Part shown: positions 55,330 to 64,000 of the stretch, one piece after another
Numbering within the stretch: position 1 is the first letter of the stretch
How the letters are laid out: each line of letters starts with the position of its first letter
NCBI RefSeq assembly: GCF_014207655.1
Contig: NZ_JACHHJ010000001.1
Coordinates: 1,302,001-1,366,000, forward strand
Source of the DNA: Geomicrobium halophilum
GTDB lineage: Bacteria > Bacillota > Bacilli > Bacillales > Marinococcaceae
Direction of reading: 5' to 3'
Length of the DNA: 64,000 nt
Position numbers and translations under genes: made by a program
The notes under the pieces: generated by a model
Told to the model about the DNA's origin: nothing
Seen by the model: the letters and a program-made list of their open reading frames with translations, nothing else
The model's database searches: none

Positions 55330-56309
55330 AACGACCACACCTCAATGTAAACGCCAATTACTGCAAAAACGATGCCGCAAAGCCAAAAGACGACAACCAC
55401 TTTCCATTCAGACCAGCCTGAGAGTTCATAATGGTGGTGTAAGGGGCTCATTTTGAATACTCTTTTTCTCGTCAGTTTGTAGGCAATGACCTGGATAATG
55501 ACCGATAACGTCTCAATGACAAAAACCCCGCCGATAATGACGAGCAAGATCTCCATTTCCGTAATGATGGCTACCGCTGCTATCGCTCCACCGAGAGCAA
55601 GCGATCCTGTATCCCCCATAAATACTTTTGCAGGGTGGGCATTAAAGACAAGAAACCCGAGCACTGCACCTACGACAGCCGCGCAAAATACAGCGACTTC
55701 CGGAAAACCCGCATAAAAAGCAAGAACCGCATAGGCTCCAAATGCAATCGCTGAAGTGCCCGCTAAAAGCCCATCAAGCCCATCGGTAAGATTAACGGCA
55801 TTCGAAGCGCCGACAAGCATGAAAGCAACAAGCACTAAATAAAGGACACCAATATCAATACTCCAACCGATGCCCGGAATGTCGACAGCGGTTGAAAACT
55901 CATATTGTTGAATAACGAAATAAAATACAGCGGCAACGACTAATTGCGCAAGTAATTTCTGTTTCGAGTTTAATCCTAGATTCCTTTTTAAGACAACTTT
56001 AATAAAGTCATCTAAATAACCAACAATCCCAAAAGCGACCGTGACGAACAATAATAACCAGACGTGAACGTTCATCTCCAAATTCGTGAAGAAGGGAATC
56101 ACACCTATAACCGTCAATACGATCGAGAGCAATACGACGATTCCCCCCATCGTCGGTGTCCCACTCTTCTGTTGATGGCTGGCGGGACCTTCTTCTCGTA
56201 TGCTTTGCCCAAATTTCAACCTATGTAACATCGGGATGAACAACGGGGAAAGGAGTACGCATAGAACAAATGATGCTACAATGGCTATTAAAATCGATGG
56301 TTCACTCAA
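55326..56309 (-). CDS. mraY: Phospho-MurNAc-pentapeptide translocase
   Basis: About 327 residues, ten transmembrane helices; makes lipid I on undecaprenyl phosphate. [31 protein letters not shown] with the Asp pair, [28 protein letters not shown] and [10 protein letters not shown] are the family signatures. A TTG start at 56309, eight bases from AAGGAG, aligns with the B. subtilis N-terminus; the GTG nine bases upstream overlaps the ribosome-binding site. Its end overlaps murD. Confidence 0.95.
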   Translation of the reverse strand: MSEPSILIAIVASFVLCVLLSPLFIPMLHRLKFGQSIREEGPASHQQKSGTPTMGGIVVLLSIVLTVIGVIPFFTNLEMNVHVWLLLFVTVAFGIVGYLDDFIKVVLKRNLGLNSKQKLLAQLVVAAVFYFVIQQYEFSTAVDIPGIGWSIDIGVLYLVLVAFMLVGASNAVNLTDGLDGLLAGTSAIAFGAYAVLAFYAGFPEVAVFCAAVVGAVLGFLVFNAHPAKVFMGDTGSLALGGAIAAVAIITEMEILLVIIGGVFVIETLSVIIQVIAYKLTRKRVFKMSPLHHHYELSGWSEWKVVVVFWLCGIVFAVIGVYIEVWSL

Positions 56310-56360
56310 AATGCTCACTCCTTTCTCATCCTTGCACTAACATAATTTTATTTCAGTTAT

Positions 56361-57833
56361 TCATCTCGCAAGATCAGACCGGGCCTCTATAGCTTTTTTT
56401 GCTTCAACTCGATCATCAAAATCATAAAAATTTCCTTCAACCTCCTGATACGGTTCATGCCCTTTTCCGGCAATAACGACCACATCTTTGCTATCAGCTT
56501 TGTCAATCACATAACGAATCGCTTCTTTTCGATTTACAATCGTACGATACTTCCCTTCGGTTGCCCCCGCTTCCATATCACGTAAGATTTTCACAGGATC
56601 TTCACTACGCGGATTGTCAGAGGTGAAAATGGCTTCATCCGCATACTCAACTGCAATCCTTGCCATCTCCGGCCGTTTGCTCCGGTCACGGTCACCACCA
56701 CAACCGATCACAACATATACGTTGTGATCCGTTAAATCCCTCACCGTCTGCAATATATTATCCAGGCTGTCTGGTGTATGGGCATAATCGACGACAACAG
56801 CAAAATTTTGCCCTTCTTCAACGGGTTCAAAACGACCAGGAATTGGAGTCGCTGACTCCAGGCTTTTTTTTATTGTGGTGAGTGTTACACCTGATGCATA
56901 CGCTGCTGCAGCCGCGGCAAGCGCATTATACACACTAAACCGGCCGATCATTTTCAAGTTTAAATCAACCGTCTGGTTGCCGATGACAAGTGTAAAGTAT
57001 GTCCCCGTAGGGCCAGCGTATAAATGTTTTGCACGAACGTCCGCTCCTTCCTGAAGCCCGTACGTCAAGACTGGTGCTGCACAGACTTCAATCATGTAAT
57101 TGGCGGACGCATCATCATAATTGATCACCGCTACCTTCCGTTCTCTATCATAAGTGTTTCCCAACTGCGAGAACAAGAGGCTCTTTGCCTGTTTATAGGC
57201 AGACATCGTCTCGTGATAATCCAAGTGGTCAGTACTCAAATTCGTAAAAACAGCGATATTAAAATCTGTTCCCCATACCCTGCCTAATGATAATGCATGT
57301 GACGAAACTTCCATCGTTACATCACTCACGCCTGCTGACTTCATATCGGAAAATGTACGTTGCAGTAATAGGGATTCCGGAGTCGTATTTTTGGCCTCGA
57401 TGACTTGATCAGCAAATTTCGTATAGAGGGTGCCAATCAGGCCAGTTTTTCTCTCATCTGTTTTTAGGACATTATCTAATAGATGCGTGGTTGTCGTTTT
57501 TCCATTTGTCCCAGTGACCCCTATTATGTTTAGTCCATGAGTGGGACGTCCGTAAAACCGGTTCGATATTTGGGCAAGAACACGTTTTGTATCTGAGACG
57601 ATAACGATTGGAACATTAACGTTAAGATATTCTTCAGCAACAATAGCTTTCGCCCCTCGTTTTACGGCATCATGGACAAAGTTATGTCCATCCACCGTGA
57701 ATCCCCGTATTGCAACGAAAAGAGCTCCTGGCTCTACACAGCGAGAGTCCATTTCAATCGCTGTGATCTCCGGATTATCTGCTTTAGTTTTTTTATATGC
57801 GAGTACACCTGCCATACATTCATCTAAGTACAT
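56361..57833 (-). CDS. murE: UDP-MurNAc-tripeptide synthetase, meso-diaminopimelate-adding
   Basis: A 490-residue Mur ligase. ATP loop GVTGTNGKTTTTHLL, the carbamylated-Lys region, NLSTDHLDYHETM and GRFEPVEEG are present. The amino-acid selectivity motif DNPR (in FTSDNPRSEDP) marks meso-diaminopimelate as the added residue. The cell wall is therefore the mDAP type usual in Bacillus, not the Lys type. The start ATG has GAGAGGATAAA upstream. Confidence 0.97.
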   Translation of the reverse strand: MYLDECMAGVLAYKKTKADNPEITAIEMDSRCVEPGALFVAIRGFTVDGHNFVHDAVKRGAKAIVAEEYLNVNVPIVIVSDTKRVLAQISNRFYGRPTHGLNIIGVTGTNGKTTTTHLLDNVLKTDERKTGLIGTLYTKFADQVIEAKNTTPESLLLQRTFSDMKSAGVSDVTMEVSSHALSLGRVWGTDFNIAVFTNLSTDHLDYHETMSAYKQAKSLLFSQLGNTYDRERKVAVINYDDASANYMIEVCAAPVLTYGLQEGADVRAKHLYAGPTGTYFTLVIGNQTVDLNLKMIGRFSVYNALAAAAAAYASGVTLTTIKKSLESATPIPGRFEPVEEGQNFAVVVDYAHTPDSLDNILQTVRDLTDHNVYVVIGCGGDRDRSKRPEMARIAVEYADEAIFTSDNPRSEDPVKILRDMEAGATEGKYRTIVNRKEAIRYVIDKADSKDVVVIAGKGHEPYQEVEGNFYDFDDRVEAKKAIEARSDLAR

Positions 57834-57898
57834 TTTATCCTCTCACTTTCATGACGCTCGGCACCAGGCGGATGTTAACATTTATAACGTAGCAGAAC

Positions 57899-57918
57899 AG
57901 CCAAGGGTCTCCTTGGCT
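57899..57918 (-). terminator. Hairpin between spoVD and murE
   Basis: AGCCAAGG-AGAC-CCTTGGCT, a perfect eight-base stem with a four-base loop, about 25 bases after the spoVD stop codon. No T tract follows, so it may act as a weak terminator or as an RNA-end protector that separates the two genes. Confidence 0.45.
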
Positions 57919-57943
57919 GATCACATGGCCGTACAAAACTATT

Positions 57944-59881
57944 TTAATCGGAAGCCGTTGATTTGTCACCCATATAAAGACGAATCGTTGATCCTTCCTC
58001 TACTCGTTCACCCGCTGCAGGCGACTGACGATAAATTTCTTCGCCCTCACCGGAGACTTCTATATTAAGCGGATAGTTAGCATCATGTAGTTCCCTCAAT
58101 GTTAACCCTGTTACATCGGGTACATCTAAATATGGAACATCCGACCAGGTGAGTTCTTTTTCAACTTGATTGTCACGTTTGGGGACATCCATGGCCTGTA
58201 AGCTATCTTCGATAATCTCACCAACGATGGGAGCTGCCACAACTCCACCGAATTGCATTGTATCTTTTGGATTATCAACAGCTACATAGACGACGATCTC
58301 TGGATCATCTGCAGGTGCAAAACCAATAAAGGAGACAATGTGGTTATTTTCTAGGTAACGGCCCCCTTGCGCTTTTTGAGCTGTACCTGTTTTACCGCCT
58401 ACACGATAGCCGTCCACAAACGCACCGCTTCCCGTTCCTTGAGCGACCACGTGTTCTAATGCACGTCTTACTTCAGCCGATGTGTCCTCAGAGATTATAT
58501 CCCGCTTTTCAATCGGCGTCTGGCTGTCAACTACAAGTCCACTATCAGGGTCCAGCCAATCCTTTGCTACGTAAGGTTGATAGAGGGTGCCCCCGTTCAC
58601 CGCGGCAGCCACCGCCGCCACTTGCTGGATAGGAGTAACGGATACACCTTGACCAAAAGCTGTCGTTGAACGTTCAAGCGGTCCCACATTTTCTTCATCA
58701 AATAAAATACCCGTCCCTTCCCCGTCCATGTCAATGCCGGTTTGCTCCCCAAATCCAAACTGATGAATATAGTCAAATAGCCGCTCTGTACCCAAACGTT
58801 CCCCCAGAGCTACAAACCCCGGGTTACAGGAATTTTGCACGACTTCCAAAAAAGTTTGATCACCGTGTCCCCCTTTTTTCCAACAACGCAAACGCTGGCC
58901 AGCTACCTCAATATATCCTGGGTCATGAAAGCGATCCTCATCGAGGTCCACTTCCTCCTCTTCCAAAGCCGAGGCTAGCGTAATAATTTTAAACGTTGAA
59001 CCCGGTTCATACGTGGCCCAAATAGGACGATTTTGGTTATAGATCTCGGGAGACACAGCTTGATAATTATCGGGATTAAAGTGAGGTCGGCTTGACATCC
59101 CCAATATTTCTCCATTATCAGGATCCATGGCGATCGCAAGCGCACCATCCGGATTATACGAAGCTTCAGCAATATCCAACTCTCGTTCCATGATCGTTTG
59201 TACCTGATCATTGATGGTCAGCCTCACATCCATTCCATTTTGCGGAGCTTCATACTGATCTGCCATATCGGGCAAGCGCTGTCCCTGGGCATCAGAAAAA
59301 AAAGAGACGTACCCACTTTGACCCTGCAAGCGTTCATCGTAATATTTTTCCAGACCCGTGAGCCCTTGATTATCGATGCCGGCAAAACCTAGTACATGAG
59401 CTAGGTGTTCACCTTGAGGATAGTGGCGCTTATTATCTTCAACAATGTAAACACCGGGCAACCGTTGCGCACGCACTTTCGAGGCCCGTTCCTGTTCAAT
59501 TTTTCTTCCAGCTGGATTAATCCTGACAATCGAACTCGACTCAGTGATTTGTTCATAAATTTCTTGTTCTTCAGCTTCTAATATTTCTGCAAGCTGCGCC
59601 GCCGATTCCGCAGGATTAACAATCTGCCGAGGTACAACAAGAACAGACGGAGCACTAACATTCGTCGCCAACACTTCACCGTTCCGGTCGAGGATTTCCC
59701 CTCGTTCAGCCTCAAAAGGTAAGTCTCGACTCCAGGAATCCTCTGCTTCTTCTGTTAACCAACCGCCAAGTGCAAATTGTACATAACCAAGTCTTATCAT
59801 CAAAATAAAGGTTATCGTAATCCCTGCCAACAATAATAGGAGCAGTCTTCGACGCACAAGCGTTCTTGTGATTTTAGACAT
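57944..59881 (-). CDS. spoVD: Sporulation-specific penicillin-binding protein SpoVD
   Basis: A 645-residue class B transpeptidase of cortex synthesis. Transmembrane helix about 10-35, dimerisation domain, then the transpeptidase domain with the nucleophile Ser295 in EPGSTFKI, SCN in NSCNPGF, and KTG in GGKTGTAQ. One C-terminal PASTA domain (from about 580) begins DVPDVTGLTL. The ATG at 59881 fits SpoVD. A CATAGATT element about 37 bases upstream resembles a sigma-E -10, but its -35 is poor. The assignment as SpoVD and not PbpB rests on position and the single PASTA domain. Confidence 0.9.
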   Translation of the reverse strand: MSKITRTLVRRRLLLLLLAGITITFILMIRLGYVQFALGGWLTEEAEDSWSRDLPFEAERGEILDRNGEVLATNVSAPSVLVVPRQIVNPAESAAQLAEILEAEEQEIYEQITESSSIVRINPAGRKIEQERASKVRAQRLPGVYIVEDNKRHYPQGEHLAHVLGFAGIDNQGLTGLEKYYDERLQGQSGYVSFFSDAQGQRLPDMADQYEAPQNGMDVRLTINDQVQTIMERELDIAEASYNPDGALAIAMDPDNGEILGMSSRPHFNPDNYQAVSPEIYNQNRPIWATYEPGSTFKIITLASALEEEEVDLDEDRFHDPGYIEVAGQRLRCWKKGGHGDQTFLEVVQNSCNPGFVALGERLGTERLFDYIHQFGFGEQTGIDMDGEGTGILFDEENVGPLERSTTAFGQGVSVTPIQQVAAVAAAVNGGTLYQPYVAKDWLDPDSGLVVDSQTPIEKRDIISEDTSAEVRRALEHVVAQGTGSGAFVDGYRVGGKTGTAQKAQGGRYLENNHIVSFIGFAPADDPEIVVYVAVDNPKDTMQFGGVVAAPIVGEIIEDSLQAMDVPKRDNQVEKELTWSDVPYLDVPDVTGLTLRELHDANYPLNIEVSGEGEEIYRQSPAAGERVEEGSTIRLYMGDKSTASD

Positions 59882-59957
59882 GAAAGGCCACCTCATCTAC
59901 TACATGCTTTCCCTTTCAATCTATGCTTGTACGTCATCTTTTTAGAACAGGTGCGGA

Positions 59958-62123
59958 CTATTCATTTTCCTCTCCCACTTGTTCTTCCACATTTTCCTCT
60001 CCATCAGCTTGATCTGGATGTGAAAATTTCACTGAGATCGATTCAGGAGCCCCCATTGGAGTCCCAGGGTCAACACTTTGACCGCTGACGTACCCACTTC
60101 CTTCATGCTCGACATTTACCCCAGTAGCAGCACTGAATTTCACGACATCTCTCGCTGACCATCCACTCATGTCTGGCATCTCCCACATATCACTACTTAC
60201 CAGGAATATCTTTTCACCAGCGATCACCTCTTCACCCGCTAGTGGGTATTGGCTTTCAATATGACTCCCGTCACCAACTATAAATGGATCGACATTTTGA
60301 GACTCGAAGGTCTCAACCGCTTGATCTGTAGGCATTCCCGTACCATCTTCCAAGTAAATGTCATCCGTTCTAGCTGATTCAGATGGAAGTGATTCGTCAG
60401 AAGTTAAATTCAAATACTGCATACTCTGTTGCATAACTGTATTAAAAATAGTGGAAACAGGTTGCATTCCCGGTTCATCATCAGGCGTATTCGGCCGGTC
60501 AACGGCCACGTACATGACAATTTCTGGATCGTCTGCAGGAGCCATGCCCAAGAAGGAAAAAATGTTTTGATTTCTCCCGGACAAATACCCTTCATCAGAA
60601 GGGATTTGTGCAGTACCCGTCTTTCCTGCGATTTCAACACCATCTACTTGAAAATTTTGTCCTGTCCCATTCTCACCGTAAACGACATCGGTGAGCTGCC
60701 CAAGCACTTCTTCAGCAGTATCTTCGGAAATGGGTTCACCGACGACTTCAGGCTCACCAGAGTATGTGGTTTCATCCACATTCGGATTTACCGAGCGATC
60801 GATCAAGTAAGGTTTCATCATTTTGCCGTCATTTGCGATCGCCGTGGCCGCCTGCACTTGTTGGATGGGTGTCACTGCTGAGGTTTGTCCAAAACCTGAA
60901 TAAATGGCATCGAGTTTACTGTTTGCGATCATCCCTTGGGCTTCATTTGGGAGTTCAATTCCCGTTTGTGTTCCAAACCCAAAATGGCCCAAGTATTCAT
61001 AGAGCGATTCAGCACCAAGTTTTTCATTCACTAATTTTGCAAAGCCAGTATTCGCAGAGCGTTCCATTGCTTCATCATAAGTAATTTCTCCCCAGCCTTC
61101 ACCTTGATTATGATCGTTGACTACAGTATCGTAACCAGTATCATAACTGCCGGACTCGAATACTTCGTCTCCATCGTAAGCGCCTTCTTCAATCGCTCCG
61201 GCCATCGTGAACATTTTCATCGTGGATCCAGGTTCAAAATGATCGGAAACCGCAAAATTTGTATAGTTGGTGATGTTTTCATAATCATTCGGGTTAAATG
61301 AAGGACGGTTGCTCATGCCAAGAATCTCGCCCGTATTCGCATTGGCAATGATTCCAATCATACGCTCGGGCTCATACTCTTCCTCCACCGTACTTAACGA
61401 TTGTTCAAGGGCAAGTTGTATATTTGAATTGATGGTGAGATGAATATCATTCCCGTTATAAGCTTCCTGAAGCTCTTCGTGCTCTCCGGGGAGCGGAACC
61501 CCATTTCTGGCTGTCTGGAAACTTAATGACCCTTCATTTCCTGAAAGTTCTTGTTCAAAAGCAGCTTCCAACCCCATAACCGCCTCATTAGAACCACGAT
61601 CTACATACCCAAGAAGATGGGAAGCAAATACTTGTTTTGGGTAAAAACGTTTCGGCTCATGACGGAAATGGACTCCATCTAAGTCAAGTGCTTCAATCTC
61701 TTCCATTTCTTCAAAACTTAATTGACGTGCCCCTGACCCCAACTCCACTTGAAAAAGGTCACTGTTCAAAAGTTCTGTTAATCGGTTTTGCTCCATATCT
61801 ATATAGGGGGCTAGTTCATTAGCTGTTCTTTCCGGATCTTCAACATAATCCCCATAGCTTTCATCGAGAATGGCATAAGCAGTATAGCTCGTCACTTCTT
61901 CTGCCACCGGATCTCCATTGCTGGCATATATGGTCCCGCGTTCACCATGAAGGGGCTCTTCATTTGACCACCTTTCATTGGCAAGTGCTTCGAGATCTAC
62001 GCCGTTGACCTCCTTGGAGAGTTGGACGTAGAGGAACCGTCCACCTAATACGGCAATAATTATCGCCGCAATCGCAAAGAGAAACATAGCTCGATAAATG
62101 ATGGAAGTTCGCTTTACTTTCAT
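59958..62123 (-). CDS. pbpB: Division penicillin-binding protein 2B-type transpeptidase
   Basis: About 721 residues, class B transpeptidase essential for septum synthesis. Transmembrane helix about 12-33; Ser300 in EPGSTMKMF, SAN in ERSANTGF, and KTG in AGKTGTAQ. Two PASTA domains follow at the C-terminus (about 590-650 and 650-705), then an acidic tail (GEENVEEQVGEENE). The ATG at 62123 is preferred over a GTG 12 bases upstream that lacks spacing. It sits after ftsL, as in B. subtilis. The protein is strongly acidic throughout. Confidence 0.93.
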   Translation of the reverse strand: MKVKRTSIIYRAMFLFAIAAIIIAVLGGRFLYVQLSKEVNGVDLEALANERWSNEEPLHGERGTIYASNGDPVAEEVTSYTAYAILDESYGDYVEDPERTANELAPYIDMEQNRLTELLNSDLFQVELGSGARQLSFEEMEEIEALDLDGVHFRHEPKRFYPKQVFASHLLGYVDRGSNEAVMGLEAAFEQELSGNEGSLSFQTARNGVPLPGEHEELQEAYNGNDIHLTINSNIQLALEQSLSTVEEEYEPERMIGIIANANTGEILGMSNRPSFNPNDYENITNYTNFAVSDHFEPGSTMKMFTMAGAIEEGAYDGDEVFESGSYDTGYDTVVNDHNQGEGWGEITYDEAMERSANTGFAKLVNEKLGAESLYEYLGHFGFGTQTGIELPNEAQGMIANSKLDAIYSGFGQTSAVTPIQQVQAATAIANDGKMMKPYLIDRSVNPNVDETTYSGEPEVVGEPISEDTAEEVLGQLTDVVYGENGTGQNFQVDGVEIAGKTGTAQIPSDEGYLSGRNQNIFSFLGMAPADDPEIVMYVAVDRPNTPDDEPGMQPVSTIFNTVMQQSMQYLNLTSDESLPSESARTDDIYLEDGTGMPTDQAVETFESQNVDPFIVGDGSHIESQYPLAGEEVIAGEKIFLVSSDMWEMPDMSGWSARDVVKFSAATGVNVEHEGSGYVSGQSVDPGTPMGAPESISVKFSHPDQADGEENVEEQVGEENE

Positions 62124-62172
62124 CAACAGACCCACCGCCCAAATATGTAGGTTTTCATTCTCTTCGCCACCT

Positions 62173-62520
62173 TTATGGTTGGAGGACCCTCACATTTTCT
62201 TCATTAAGCTCCATTCCATTCTCCTTAGCGATACTAAGGATACGCTCTGGATCACTGAGTTCAGAGACTTGATGTTCCAACCCTTCATTATATTGCTGCT
62301 GATGGTTGATCTCCGTTTGCAATTGGGAGATTTCTCTATCTTGGCTGTACATATTGGCATAGTTTGTAACCATCATCACTGCTGTCAAAACGACAGCACT
62401 CACAATTAGCGCTAACAAACATTTTTCGCCTAGGGTCAATTTCTTTTTAATACGATGACGGACGGTTTGTACTTGTGGCTGTTCCTCTCTTGGGAACTGC
62501 TTTTCTGCTAAGTTATTCAT
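62173..62520 (-). CDS. ftsL: Cell division protein FtsL
   Basis: A 115-residue bitopic protein with a basic cytoplasmic N-terminus ([13 protein letters not shown]), one transmembrane helix (about 34-55) and an extracellular coiled coil ([27 protein letters not shown] shows the heptads in part). It ends with the conserved [18 protein letters not shown]. It forms a complex with DivIC and DivIB. The start overlaps the rsmH stop region by eight bases. Confidence 0.93.
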   Translation of the reverse strand: MNNLAEKQFPREEQPQVQTVRHRIKKKLTLGEKCLLALIVSAVVLTAVMMVTNYANMYSQDREISQLQTEINHQQQYNEGLEHQVSELSDPERILSIAKENGMELNEENVRVLQP

Positions 62521-63472
62521 TTATGCCCTCCTTCTGCCTCATTTTTTCGGCAATCCGTAATCGTGCCGATCTCGCTCTTCGATTACCTTCGATTTCTTCT
62601 GGTGACGGTTCGATCGGTTTTTTGTTAATCCACTTTAATGTCGGTTTCATATCTTCAGGAATGACAGGCAAGCCAGGTGGAAGCTCTGGATACTTACAAA
62701 AAGTATCGAGGGTCTTTTTAGCAATTTTATCTTCTAAAGAATGGAAACTGATAACTGCAATTCTTCCTCCCAATGGGTTTAACATCGGCACGAATGCTGA
62801 AAGTGCCTCTTGGAACGATTGCAACTCATCATTTACAGCAATCCGAATCGCTTGAAACGTTCGTTTTGCCGGGTGCCCTCCTGTTCGGCGAGCAGCTGCA
62901 GGTATTGCAGACTTAATGATTTCAGACAATTGTGCTGTCGTTTCAATTCTATGTTTCTCTCGTGTGGATTCAATTGCCCGTGCGATTGGCTTGGCAAATT
63001 TCTCTTCCCCATATTGAGAAATGATTCGCACAAGCGCTTCATAGGACCAGTCATGAACGACTGCGTTTGCAGTTAAAGACTGTCGTTGATCCATTCGCAT
63101 GTCCAGGGGCTCATCTCCTCGGTAACTAAAGCCGCGGGATTTATCGTCTAGCTGAGGTGATGAGACCCCAAGGTCGAAGAGTACTCCATCAACTTGATCT
63201 ACACCGTACGCCTGTAGCTCCGAGACAGCTTCCCGAAAATTTACGTGAGTAAGCGTTACATTTGATTCTTGCCCTTTGAACCGTTCACGCCCAGCATTAA
63301 TGGCCGCTCTGTCTGAATCAAAAGCGTAAAGATGGCCATTCCTGCCTATTTGTTTTGCAATTTCGGCTGAATGGCCCCCACGTCCAAATGTACAATCCAC
63401 ATAAATGCCATCCTCGCAGATGTTAAGTCCATCAAGAGCTTCATTTAAAAGCACAGTCTCATGATTATAAAT
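62513..63472 (-). CDS. rsmH: 16S rRNA (cytosine-1402-N4) methyltransferase, probable ATT start
   Basis: A 319-residue SAM methyltransferase (MraW). [12 protein letters not shown] is motif [42 protein letters not shown] and [10 protein letters not shown] are family signatures. No ATG, GTG or TTG matches the family N-terminus. In frame, ATT at 63472 lies nine bases after AAGGGGG and yields Y-N-H-E-T-V-L-L after the start, matching the F-x-H-x-T-V-L-L of homologues. The alternative GTG at 63454 would remove that block and has no ribosome-binding site. Confidence 0.93.
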   Translation of the reverse strand: MYNHETVLLNEALDGLNICEDGIYVDCTFGRGGHSAEIAKQIGRNGHLYAFDSDRAAINAGRERFKGQESNVTLTHVNFREAVSELQAYGVDQVDGVLFDLGVSSPQLDDKSRGFSYRGDEPLDMRMDQRQSLTANAVVHDWSYEALVRIISQYGEEKFAKPIARAIESTREKHRIETTAQLSEIIKSAIPAAARRTGGHPAKRTFQAIRIAVNDELQSFQEALSAFVPMLNPLGGRIAVISFHSLEDKIAKKTLDTFCKYPELPPGLPVIPEDMKPTLKWINKKPIEPSPEEIEGNRRARSARLRIAEKMRQKEGINE

Positions 63473-63499
63473 GGATATAAGCCCCCTTTCTATCCACTT

Positions 63500-63931
63500 C
63501 TAAAAGTCTAGATTTTCCATTGACTCCGCAATATCGCTAAAAGATGCTTCTGATTCCGCGAAGTATTCTTCCCAAATCGATTGATTCCAAATCTCCACGC
63601 GTCTGGATACCCCAATGACAACACAGTCTCTTTCTAATAGTGCATATTCGCGCAGGGAGGAAGGGATATTAACTCGCCCCTGTTTATCAAAAGCGGCCTC
63701 CGAAGCGCCAGAAAAGAAAAAACGGGTAAATGCGCGAGCATCTTTCTTTGTAAAAGGAAGTGTCTTCAGCTTTTGTTCTAACTGTTCCCACTCTGTTCTT
63801 GGGTATACAAAAACACACTGATCCATACCTCTTGTGATGACAAATTGTTCTCCCAATTCATCACGAAACTTCGAAGGAATAATCAGTCTACCTTTTTCAT
63901 CGATGGCGTGCTTATATTCTCCCATGAACAT
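63500..63931 (-). CDS. mraZ: Transcriptional regulator MraZ
   Basis: A 143-residue AbrB-fold protein with two tandem swapped-hairpin domains: [21 protein letters not shown] (1) and [23 protein letters not shown] (2). It forms ring oligomers that bind TGGGN repeats upstream of its own gene and control the dcw cluster. The ATG at 63931 and the length match B. subtilis MraZ exactly; a longer frame upstream covers the promoter and is not coding. Confidence 0.96.
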   Translation of the reverse strand: MFMGEYKHAIDEKGRLIIPSKFRDELGEQFVITRGMDQCVFVYPRTEWEQLEQKLKTLPFTKKDARAFTRFFFSGASEAAFDKQGRVNIPSSLREYALLERDCVVIGVSRRVEIWNQSIWEEYFAESEASFSDIAESMENLDF

Positions 63932-63966
63932 GGCTCGCCGTTCCCTTCCACTTGATACCCCTAATT

Positions 63967-63991
63967 TACCACAATCCCCCACTTTACACCA
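63967..63991 (-). promoter_or_regulatory. MraZ operator: three TGGNN boxes at 10-base period
   Basis: On the minus strand TGGTG-5-TGGGG-5-TGGTA, the known MraZ binding pattern (repeats of TGGGN with five-base spacers), about 36 to 60 bases upstream of the mraZ ATG. One box is exact TGGGG and two are TGGTN. Confidence 0.8.
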
Positions 63992-64000
63992 CGGTATTTT

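Overview
This is a 64 kb stretch of chromosome from a spore-forming Bacillaceae-type member of the Bacillota. The evidence is direct: sporulation genes (spoVM, spoIIGA-sigE-sigG, spoVE, spoVD), a T-box leader, PyrR attenuators, AGGAGG-type ribosome-binding sites, and a gene order that follows the Bacillus subtilis dcw, pyr and yloA-sdaAA regions. Extracellular and tail segments of several proteins (both division penicillin-binding proteins, DivIB, PrkC) are rich in Glu and Asp, as in moderately halophilic or alkaliphilic bacilli. That is an inference and the genus is left open. Nearly all genes lie on the minus strand; only rpmB, rqcH and a DAACS transporter are on the plus strand. No rRNA, tRNA, CRISPR array, prophage or intact insertion sequence was seen.

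Layout in window order. 1-4.4 kb: serine dehydratase (sdaAA cut by the window edge, sdaAB), a DegV/FakB fatty-acid binder, the fatty-acid kinase FakA and an Asp23 protein. 4.5-5.0 kb: rpmB and the 26-residue spoVM. 5.2-17.7 kb: rpe, rsgA, prkC-prpC, rsmB, fmt, priA, coaBC, rpoZ, gmk, remA, yicC. 18-24 kb: a P-type calcium ATPase divergent from rqcH, then the DAACS carrier. 24-34.5 kb: the pyrimidine operon pyrR-pyrP-pyrB-carA-carB-pyrK-pyrD-pyrF-pyrE with two PyrR attenuators and no pyrC. 34.5-39.9 kb: rluD, lspA, a YteA-like protein, and ileS behind an isoleucine T-box. 39.9-44.1 kb: divIVA and the ylmHG-sepF-ylmEDC cluster. 44.6-47.4 kb: sigG, sigE, spoIIGA with a Spo0A-type promoter. 47.6-64 kb: the division and cell-wall cluster ftsZ, ftsA, divIB, murG, spoVE, murD, mraY, murE, spoVD, pbpB, ftsL, rsmH, mraZ, read from the right edge behind a clear MraZ operator.

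The genes fall into a few working groups: peptidoglycan precursor synthesis plus septation (mur/mra/fts/div/sepF), its Ser/Thr kinase control (prkC/prpC with PASTA domains), the mother-cell and forespore sigma cascade, de novo UMP synthesis, and translation and ribosome quality control (rqcH and the RqcP2-type ylmH, rsgA, rsmB, rsmH, rluD, ileS).

The most notable observations are a dispersed MITE-like repeat with GTTCAAAAAG ends, two near-complete and two partial copies, set against gene 3' ends; a probable AUU start codon for rsmH; absence of pyrC from an otherwise gapless pyr operon; a GC-rich foldable 131-nt segment in the ftsA leader; mutually exclusive hairpins after ftsZ; a second terminator-like hairpin in the ileS leader; and a Glu at the usual Asp of the RqcH DR motif. 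No plainly new multi-gene system was found.
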